The translations under genes were made by a program, and so were the position numbers. DNA of 26,216 nt from CAZESS01 sp964414415 (lineage in GTDB: Archaea > Thermoplasmatota > E2 > UBA202 > DSCA01): the NCBI GenBank assembly GCA_964414415.1, contig CAYPWJ010000020.1, forward strand, positions 1 to 26,216. Reading direction: 5' to 3'. This document shows positions 7,215-17,300 of the stretch, piece by piece (position 1 is the first letter of the stretch; each line of letters begins with the position of its first letter). Under the pieces are notes generated by a model that did no database searches, was not told the origin of the DNA, and saw only the letters and a list, made by a program, of their open reading frames with translations.

Positions 7215-8219
7215 TTACATCTCCGGTCGGAAGGGACGCACACCGGCCAACGGCGTAAACACCACGTACCACGCGACAGGCAACACTGCAAGGCCAGCGC
7301 CGGCGAGCACACCAATCTCGCCCATCAGCATGACCGGGACGACGGCGTAGCGGAGAAACGATGCAGCGGCGATCAGCTTCCGGATACGCGAGCGGTCGAA
7401 GCGATGCAGCCGGAGCAGCCTCGCCTCAACGAAGAGCACACCGGCCAGCATCAGCCCAAGCAGCACCAGCTGCCACACCTTGAAGGCGACGCCATACACA
7501 AAGGGAACAAATACCAGGGCAGCCGAAGTCAGCCGGATACCCATGCCGAAGACCTGGAACGACGGCGGAACAGTCAACCGGCTGCCACGCACCGAGACAC
7601 CGGCCACCCGGGCGAGGTTTTCCACGCCCATCAACGGGTCATGGTCAGCGTCCTTGATGCCGCCCTCCACCGCGTTCATATGCAGCGTCTGATTGAACGT
7701 CAACACAAAGACAACCCAGGTCAACAGCGTCGGACGGGCAAAGGCCAGAGCGCCAAACAAAAACGTCACCGCCATCGCCAACGCGACAAACAGGTCGGAA
7801 CCCGCGATCTTTTTCCCGTACAGGTTATACACGGTGCCGAGCGCCCAGGCAACCGCGAACATCGACAGCGCCGTCACCTCCCGGTCGCCAAGCACGGTGC
7901 CGTGCCAGAGCAACGCCGCCAGAAAAAACGCAAGGATGAGCGTGACGAAGCAGACCATGACCGCGCTCGTCCGCGATATGGCGCCGCTCACCAGCGGCTT
8001 GTCCCGCAGCTCCTCGATGAGGCCGTCGAGCTTGACGTCGGCATAGTCGTTGAGCACAAAACCAAAGATGGCGACCATGCACCCGATGAGAAACAGGATG
8101 AGCAACGAGGCAGGGTCCGTGACGCCGACGGTGAGCGCTCCGAACACCGGCGGGATCGCCAGTCCACCGAGGCCGGGCAGCCGCAGGAGCTTCACCCAGG
8201 CAGCGACAGTCTCACGCAT
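7215..8219 (-). CDS. UbiA-family polyprenyltransferase (integral membrane)
   Basis: The 334-aa product has many hydrophobic helices and both aspartate-rich prenyl-diphosphate motifs of the UbiA superfamily: NDYADVKLD near residue 57 and KDADHDPLMG near 190. The family transfers an isoprenoid chain to an acceptor within the membrane. Relatives make menaquinone, archaeal ether lipids (DGGGP), haem derivatives, or extend lycopene to C50 carotenoids. The adjacent CrtI-like flavoprotein recalls haloarchaeal carotenoid clusters, where a lycopene elongase sits beside carotenoid desaturases. The same pairing could serve quinone synthesis. The ATG at 8219 is the first in frame and has a TATA-like element about 22 bp upstream, so the transcript is probably leaderless. 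The substrate is not assigned. Confidence 0.85.
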   Translation of the reverse strand: MRETVAAWVKLLRLPGLGGLAIPPVFGALTVGVTDPASLLILFLIGCMVAIFGFVLNDYADVKLDGLIEELRDKPLVSGAISRTSAVMVCFVTLILAFFLAALLWHGTVLGDREVTALSMFAVAWALGTVYNLYGKKIAGSDLFVALAMAVTFLFGALAFARPTLLTWVVFVLTFNQTLHMNAVEGGIKDADHDPLMGVENLARVAGVSVRGSRLTVPPSFQVFGMGIRLTSAALVFVPFVYGVAFKVWQLVLLGLMLAGVLFVEARLLRLHRFDRSRIRKLIAAASFLRYAVVPVMLMGEIGVLAGAGLAVLPVAWYVVFTPLAGVRPFRPEM

Positions 8220-8238
8220 GCCTCGAAATCCACCCAGG

Positions 8239-8244
8239 TTATAA
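8239..8244 (-). promoter_or_regulatory. Putative TATA box of the UbiA/FAD-oxidoreductase operon
   Basis: TTATAA lies 20-25 bp upstream of the UbiA ATG, in the 88-bp gap after the giant surface-protein gene. No Shine-Dalgarno sequence is visible, which fits a leaderless transcript and transcription separate from the upstream gene. Confidence 0.5.
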
Positions 8245-8307
8245 GAGGGTTTCTACGAATGGACTCACCGAAAGGCCGTTAGCAGATGAGGACAGACATG
8301 GGACTGC

Positions 8308-11300
8308 TTAAAGGTTGAACATCCGGATGGTTCTCTCAACCACCGCCGTGTTGCCCGCGCTGTCGACGGCGGCCACCTTCAGCGTAGAGGTACCAACAGC
8401 GAATTCATCCCACTGCCACTCGAAGGGCACATCGCTGACGGTTTCCTGCAGGTCGTCATCCACGTAGAACTCAACCTGCTGCATGCCAGATGCCGTATCA
8501 GCAGCTTCGGCCTCTATCGTTATAGAGCCTATGATGATGGTTTGACCCGGCAAATCAAGTATCTTCCGGCCAAACAGGTAGAGCCCCGTCTCAGGAGTGA
8601 CCAGCGAGATGTCGGGCTGGCTGGTATCCAGCCTCACGTCAAACGACTCCGACGCCTCTACGTTGCCGACAGCGTCAACAGAGCGATACAATATAGTATG
8701 CTCGCCATCCCGGCTGACGGTAAACGGTTCTCTGTAGGGCTGCCAGGCGCCATCATCTATCCTGTATTCGGTGGCGTTGACGCCGGAATGATTGTCTGCG
8801 GCCTCTAACGTGACCTCCACAGGGTTGACATACCAGCCGTTGTCACCATCAGGCAATGCAGGACTCAACGAATACGGCGTATTGGGAGATGTCTTGTCGA
8901 TACCAAACCTATAGGTATGCGTATTTTCCCGATTGCCCATCTTATCAACAGAGTAGTATTCAACGGTATGCCAGCCTTCCTGCCAGATGTATATGGCGGC
9001 GTTGCTGCCATCATTCCAGCTACCGCCGTCTTTGCGGTAATGGATGGAAGCTACGCCGGAGGCATCGTCATCAGCCGTGAAAGCAATCGTGACGCTGTGG
9101 TTGCACCAGCCGCCGGTAGCATTGTCCACCTCCTGCCAGTCATCGCCATACTTCCGCAACAGCTGCGTTGCAGGGGCGTAGACATCGATGTAGATTGATT
9201 TTGAAACGGTACTCGTAGCATTGTCGTCATCGGTAACTGTGAGCGTGACCGTGTAGCTGCCGCCATGCTGATACTCATGCGTCGGGTCTTGCTCATAGCT
9301 CATACTGCCATCATCAAAGCTCCAGGTCCAGTTGACAACGCCGCCGTCCCGGTCAGCGGATTTGCCGGTAAAGCCTACGGTCCGCTTGTCGTGGAACTGA
9401 TAGCTGAAGTCAGCCGACGGCGGGACGTTGGACACCATGATGGATTCCATCATGGTGTCCGTGGCGCCGTCGTCATCTTCAACGGTCAAGGTGACAGTGT
9501 AGCTGCCCTCGTCGCTATAGATATGGGTGGGATTTTGCTGGGTGGACGTATTTCCGTCGCCGAAATCCCATGTCCAAGAGACAACTTCGCCGTATGGGTC
9601 GGAGCTCATATCGGTGAACTGTATAGTGTCAAGGTCGGCCGGTGAAGAGGGTGAGTATGTGAAGTCTGTTTCAGGTGGCTTGTTCGCTGCTCCGATGACT
9701 TTGGGTGACAGCTGACCTGGCCAGGCATACGCCCAGACGTAGCCCGCATACTGGCTGCCCTGCCACACAACGTCGGTGGTATTAACACCGGTGGTGTTGT
9801 ACAGCCGCCACATGACGGCTTCGTCGTCATAGTAGTACATACCCTGTATCTCCCCCTCGTGCATACCGGCATCCTCTAAATCATCCATGGTGTAGTAGAT
9901 GGTGAGATGAACGGGCCAGTCCATCGCACTCTCGTTCTCGATGGTAACCTCGATGTATTTGCCGACAGATGCGACACCCGTGGGCATCCCCTCCGCCGGG
10001 TTGATACTGTAGTTGCCGACGCCGACGCTTGTATTGGTGGTTGTGTTCACTGTTACCTGTACATCGGAATCACTGGCGTTGACCACCTGTTCACCAATCG
10101 TAACATTGGTCGTATTAGCCACGTCGCAGATATGGAACTCGTAGACATCTGATGTGTTGGTGTTTCCGCTGCTGTCAACGGCCCATATCCGGTATTCATA
10201 GATGCCCTCCTGGCTGAAGGCATTGTTGTAGTGGTAGATAGCTGAGGCGCCCTGCTGAGTCATCGTTTCATTTATGATGGTTCCATTGGGGCAAGTAATA
10301 GCGACTTTTACCTCATCAACACCTCTGTCATCCAAAGCATTACAAAGAATGGTCACCGGCTTCCCTTTGATTTGAGGATCTGGCCGAGTAACAGGCGATT
10401 CAATGGTCGGCGCCAAGGTATCTTTAAGGTTATAAGGATGTATTAGCGGATATCTATCCATTACATCCTCATATCCGCATCGGACGGTCCAGTTATTGCT
10501 GGCAGTGCACGAGTCAGTGACTCCGTCAACGGTAATATTATCCAAGAAAACACCCGCAGGAAGTCCCTGCTCTTCGCTCTCCCAACTATAATCTGTTATA
10601 TATCGGAACCGGATATAATAGGTCCCGAAGGATGGTAGTTCCATCTTTTCGGTAACCCAGTTTGGATGTACCCCAGTTATGCTGTTTTTACAAGTAGTAT
10701 ATGTTCCCTCCATCGCCTCCCAAGAATTGCCATTGGTAGAGTATTCTACGCGCATAAAATCATATCCTACCTCTATGTTGGCTTTGAAATCGAAGCTAAT
10801 CGTCTTATTAGTGGTGACGTTAAATCGTTTTACCAAACATGTCTCTAGATTATTTCCACTGCCTGAATACCAAGAGCCCCCTTCCAGCAAGGTCCAGTTG
10901 GCGGACGGGCAATTGACTGGATAAGGAGTATCCCCGATACCGTCATTATCGGCATCGCTTCCGTGATAGTTGTCCCAATAGTTGCCGCCGGTTGGATACT
11001 CGTCATCCCAGCTATTGTTGTATACGTCAATAGCTTGGTGGGTATTGTTGAAGAAATCGTTGTGAAAAATGCTATTGTTGGTAGAACCGTATATCGAGCA
11101 ATCACGAGTATAATAAGGAATCTCGATACCGTATCGATTGTTTTTGAATATGTTTTGTACAATTGTGTTGTAGTGGCTGCTTTGCAGGCGGATTCCTCCA
11201 CTGTTATTTTTTAGGACGGTGTTTTTGATAAGTGTGTAGTTCATTTTCCAAGTCCTAATGCCATAAATGTTATCTGATAATTCACATTCTGCGATAGTAA

Positions 11301-14300
11301 TATTATTGCTATAAGCGGAAAATATTCCATCATATGTGGAATTTATACTAACCTTTTCAATATTAAAACCGGTGCAATTTACCAGCAGTATTTCGCCTGC
11401 CTTTATTCCTTCTAAACTAACATCCTGTTCATTTTTGAAGTACAATAATGGTTTTCCATTTACTTTGTTGTTTTTAAAAGTCTGAGTAAAATAATTCAAC
11501 TTTGCTCCTTGCAGATATACCCCACCATCATGTAAGGAGTTATTGCAGAGATAGTTTCTGCTTGACTCCCACAATACAATGCTGTCGTTATAGAGGCTGC
11601 AGTTCGTTATCCTGTTATGGTTAGATCCATATTTTCCGATGAAAATGTCGCCAGTGACCTTCTTGCCGTTATCTGAGCAGAGAGAATTGTTAATAACATT
11701 GTAGTCAGAGTTTGTAATGGTCAGAGCGTTCCAAGTGTGATTCCAAAAAGAGGAGTTTTCAACTCTGTTGTGTCCAGCACGTCTAAATCGTATTCCCGTA
11801 TAGCCGTTGGAGTGTATATCACAGTCACGGATAATGGTGTCATTTGATTCCACGAGATATATACCATCATAACTATTTGAATAAATAGTATTATCTGATA
11901 CATTGGTTTTAGAGGTGTTCCTGAGTCTTATACCTTGTTGGTTACCCGAGATGTTACAGTTTGTAATTGTATTAAAATCAGCTTGGCGAGTTGGGGAGGC
12001 AATCATTATCCCGTCACTATTATTATAAGATCTGCAACCTGCTATTATATTGTTGGAAGAAGAATAAATCGCAAAGCCCTGGCCCGCATTGTCATAGACG
12101 GTACAATTTTTTATCACATTCTTAATGGTTCCTTGTCCGCTAGCTCCGCCGCCGCGTGAGAGCCAAATACCTTGTCCATGATTGCCATAAGATGTACAAT
12201 TCTCTATAACAGTGTTGGTAGCCTTTGATAAAAGTATGCCTGCCGGACACAGCGTGTGCCCAGGTTCATGTATCCGTGAGTTATTGTAGGTGATGCAGTC
12301 ACGGATAGTAATATTATTGTGTCCTAGTAAAACCCTTATCGCTCTCGCATGGTGATGAGCTATACAGTGTGTGATGGTGACCCTATCTGCATCTATTTTT
12401 ATGCCTGCTAAGTCGTGGCCGATACCGCCATTCCTTACCGTCAGCCTATGCAATTGTACTCCATCGGCACGTATGGTGACTACATCCCCGCTTTTATTGC
12501 CATCGACAATGGTATTATCTTCATGAGTGCCTATTAGACTAACTTTTTTCTCGATTTGTATGTGTTCGGAGTAGGTTCCGTCGGCTACATGCACGGTACC
12601 GCCAGCCGATACATTACCGATTGCTGTTTGGATGCTGCTAAACCGGGTTACCTGCCAGCCCGAGGTGTCCTCATTGTAGTCATCGTCAACATACACCACT
12701 GACGGGTTGACAGATATCGTTTGTGCGATACTCCGCTCCGTTCCATTGTTATCCGCGACGGTGAGGGTCACTGTGTAATCACCGATCTCCGAAAACGAGT
12801 GCTGCACCACTTCGCCAGAGGCAGTCGTACCATCTCCAAAACTCCAGTTATAATAGGAAATGCTGCCATCTGGATCTTGCGAGAAAGATGCATCGAACGA
12901 AACGGTCTCACTGACAGCCGGAGATACTGGATAAAACTGCATATCTGGAAGTGGAGGATAATTTGCTTGTTCAACCTGAATACCGGACGAGCCAGTGGTA
13001 TAATCTATCGGGCAGAATATGTGTCCTTCTCGGAAAGGATTGCTATGAACCTGTATCCATCCTCCTTCAGCAGCCGTAGGTAAAATGCTAACGGTAGCTT
13101 CCGGCACATTGTCATGGCTGACAGGCACATCTACATAAAGCCGAGCTAATCCTTCAGGCCATTCCATCTCTTCTGCTGTCAATACGCCCATTATTTTTCC
13201 TGATCCCTGGAACCAACTTTGGATGAACTCCTCCGTGAGATTATATTCGGTGGCCTCAGTCAATGTAATCTGCATGGTCACGTTATCGGATTCTACCAGT
13301 CTATCATCGTAAATAACAATGCTTAAATTGGTTTTAACACCCTCCGTCATATTTACTGGATAATATTTTGCTCCTACAGTGTAGACATCAATATTGGACG
13401 TTTCATTTTCTTCCAATCCGAATACCACTGCTGATTCACTGGACTCGTTCCTAGAAAGCTGTTGATCTAAAATCGTTATATAGTAAGCCCCAGGATTTGG
13501 CGGGATATCTTTTCTGTAAAATCCTGTAGTGTTAGATTCCGTATAATAGCATTCTCCGGTGACCTTATGTGTAATCCTTACAGTAGCATTTGTAACTGGT
13601 TCATCATACCGATTGAAGACTCTTCCCTGTATAGTGCCGTTAGCCTTTTTCTCCCAAGGCTCCATAAGTGGGTATCTATCTTGGTTGCTGCCACCAGAGA
13701 TATTGTAAGGCGAATCACCAATGCCATCCGACATGGGAAGGCTTTGGTTGGGACCATAATATCCATCATATGCACCTTCGTCTGCCTCGTCGTAGTCTGA
13801 CCAGTAGTTGCCACCAGATGGGTAGCCATTGTCCCACGTATTATTTCCAGCGTCAAATGCATCTCTGTCATTATCGATAAAGTTGTTGTGAAACACCGTA
13901 TTGCTTACACTGCACCAATTCGTAAATATCCCGAAGGCTGGAGAGTGTATACCCCAAGAATAACCTGGTGAGGAATACGCTTCGCTAGTTATCCCCCAAG
14001 GATCATATCCCGAGTAGATCATTGCTGTATCGCCCACGGTGTCCCAACCGAAGCTGTCCCAGCCCTGCTGCCAATACCAGCTCATATTGCCGGACTCCAT
14101 ATCTGCCTGCCAGATGGTCTTATTGGTATCAGCACGATAGATACGGGCATCGTCTATGTAGACCCCACTCCAGTTAAGTTGGTTGGATCCCTCGCCATAG
14201 GCATTGTCGCTATCGTCGGTGAGGAGCCACCAGAAAAGGCTCATGTTGCCATGCATATCCGTCCACCCCCAATCCTTGATTCCCTTGTTATTCAGCCAAT

Positions 14301-17300
14301 GGTAAAATTCATTCAGAGTAGTAATGTTATGGCCCTGCCAACTACGAGTGTTTGTCACTTCGCTAATATTGAAAGTTGTCCAGTCGCTGTATCCGCTCTG
14401 CTCGGCCCCGTGCTTAATGATAAAAACATGCGTCTTGTTTTTAGGGTTATAAAGGCCTATGCCCATTTTATCGCCGTATTCACCCCAACTGTAATCTGGA
14501 TGTAGCGTGTTATCAAGAGCATATTTCATGTCAAACTCAAACAAAAGCGTGATGTTGTGCTCAAGATAATACGAGATATTGATTGTAGGGAGTTGGAGGC
14601 TGCACGCAATATTGTTTCTGTAATAGTTACCAGTTGCATGATTGTCAATTATGGTGTTTTTTCTGATACTGTTGTGGCTTGCATTGCAGAGTTCTATCCC
14701 GCTTCCACTGTTACCAGTAATCCAGTTATGTTCGATGACATTATTGTTAGAGTTGAGCCATATACCGGCATAACCGTTTCTGAGCGTAAAGGTACTGATT
14801 TTTGTGCCGTTGGCATTTACCTCGATTATGTTGCCCTCTCCACCGCCATCTATGATTGTTGTATTTCTGTCTTCTCCAAGTAAGTCGATTGTTTTGTTGA
14901 TTGTCACATGTTCATGATAGGTCCCATTCTGGACGTGGACGGTACCGCCAGCCGATACATTACCGATTGCTGTTTGGATGCTGCTAAACCGGGTTACCTG
15001 CCAGCCCGAGGTGTCCTCATTGTAGTCATCGTCAACATACACCACTGACGGGTTGACAGATATCGTTTGTGCGATACTCCGCTCCGTTCCATTGTTATCC
15101 GCGACGGTGAGGGTCACTGTGTAATCACCGATCTCCGAAAACGAGTGCTGCACCACTTCGCCAGAGGCAGTCGTACCATCTCCAAAACTCCAGTTATAAT
15201 AGGAAATGCTGCCATCTGGATCTTGCGAGAAAGATGCATCAAACGAAACGGTTTCGTTGGGTGTTAGAGGCTTGGGATTAACCATCATATGAGGTAGAGG
15301 TGGATAATTGGCTTTTTCCACATGGATGCCCTCTGGACTAATATCATAATTTATTCCACAAAATATGTGTCCAGTTGTTGGGAACGGGTTGCTATGGACC
15401 TGTATGCCACCATCAATAGCTGCGGTTGGTAAAATACTGACGGTAGCTTTCGGCACGTTCTCATACCTCACAGGGATATCCACATAGAGGCGGCCCTTTA
15501 TATCAGGCCATTCACTTTCCTCACTTGTTACTATTCCTTTTATTTCTCCGGGACCCTGTATCCAACTTCGGATAAACTCTTCCGTAATATTATATTTGGA
15601 GGCGCCTAAAGTGATTTGCATTGTCACATTATCGTCGTGTATCAAGCGGTCATCATAAATAACAATGCTCAGATTAGTTTCAAGGCCTTCTGTCATATTC
15701 ACTGGATTATATTTTGTTCCGACCGTGTAAAGATCTATGTTCCTGGTTTCATTTTCTTTTAACCCTTCAATTACTGCAGATTCAACTGAATCGTTTCTGG
15801 AAAGCTGTTGATCTAAAATCATTATATAATAAGCCCCAGGATTTGGCGGAACATCTTTTGTGTAAAATCCAGTGCTGTTAGACTGCGTGTAATAGCATTC
15901 GCCGGTGACCTTATGGCAAATCCTTACTGTGGCGTTAGCCACGGGTTCATCGTACCTGTTGAAGGCTCTTCCCTGTATGGTCCCGTTAGCCTTTTTCTCC
16001 CAAGGCTCCATAAGTGGGTATCTATCTTGGTTGCTGCCGCCAGAGATATTGTAAGGCGAATCCGCAATACCATCCGACATAGGATAGCTTTGGTTGGGAC
16101 CATAATATCCATCATATGCGCCTTCGTCTGCCTCGTCGTAGTCTGACCAGTAGTTGCCACCAGATGGATAGCCACCGCTCCAAGTGTTATTGCCGTTATC
16201 GTAGGCTTGCTGGGTATTGTTGATTAAGTTGTTATGATATATGGTGTTGTTTGATGATTCCCAAAGAGAGATGCCATAATTAGAATTGTTGTATATTTGG
16301 TTGGAGGTGATATTGGTAGATGAGGATGATTGGAGAAGAATTCCACTAGAAGGAAATAAAGGATAATCTACCCGGATATCCGACAGTCCTAGGCTGCTAT
16401 GAAGTGTATTTTTTGCGATACGGTTGTTGTATGAGTTCTCAACGTAGATGCTGACCCAGTTCTTCCTTGCGTTTACGTTTTCTACCCGACAGTTTTCCGT
16501 ATTGCCTAGTAGTACACCCTGAAGGTTGTTTTCAAGTGTCACATTCTTGACAGTCACGTTTTCGGAGTTGACTATCCCCAGGTAACCGAACGTGATGTTT
16601 TGATTTATGGTGATGTTGGATTTGTCTTTCAGATACAGGATAGGCTTGCCATTCACCATGTTGGAGGTGTCAATATTGTGGTCGAAACCACCAGCCCCGC
16701 CTTCGATGCCAAGATTGTAACTATTATTATCTAGAGAATTATTCGTCATGATGGTACCTGGTGCTCCTCCTATGAACACACCGATTTGGTTGTTTTTGAT
16801 GAGGTTACTATCGATGACATCGCCACAAGAGCCGCCGATTCTCAAAGCGAATGCATTGTTGTTTAAGGTGTTGTTGCAGATGATGTCGTAGTCACTATTC
16901 GGGTCTGTGGTAATTCCCAGTAGATTATTGAAAATCTTGGAATCCAGAATCTTATTGTTGTCCCGGTCGCTACCAGCTATGCCTTGGAGAGATATCCCCT
17001 TAAAATTGTTGAAGACATGGACTCCTTTTACCACATTATTATCGGTGTTCCGCATGCGAATGCCATACCGGCTGCCGTTCAGAATGGTGAATCCGGTAAT
17101 AGTGACACTGTCAGCCGAGACAAAGGCTACACCCCCACTTCCACCCCCATCAATAATCGTCCTGTTTCTATCTTCACCAATCAAATCAACAGTCTTGTTG
17201 ACCTCCACATTCTCATAATACGTGCCATTAGCCACGTATACTGTGCCATTCTCCACCACGGCATCGATGCCATCCTGGATGACAGAGAAGTGGTCATACT

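Noticed and set aside
7035..8282. 415-codon plus-strand frame
   Set aside because: It is antisense to the UbiA gene and the end of the flavoprotein gene, with a low-complexity product rich in R, H, Q and D and no domain.
12593..15240. Insertion sequence or transposon flanked by the 302-bp direct repeats
   Set aside because: The repeats encode PKD and beta-helix residues in the same frame of one continuous protein, with no transposase and no terminal inverted repeats. Internal duplication explains them.
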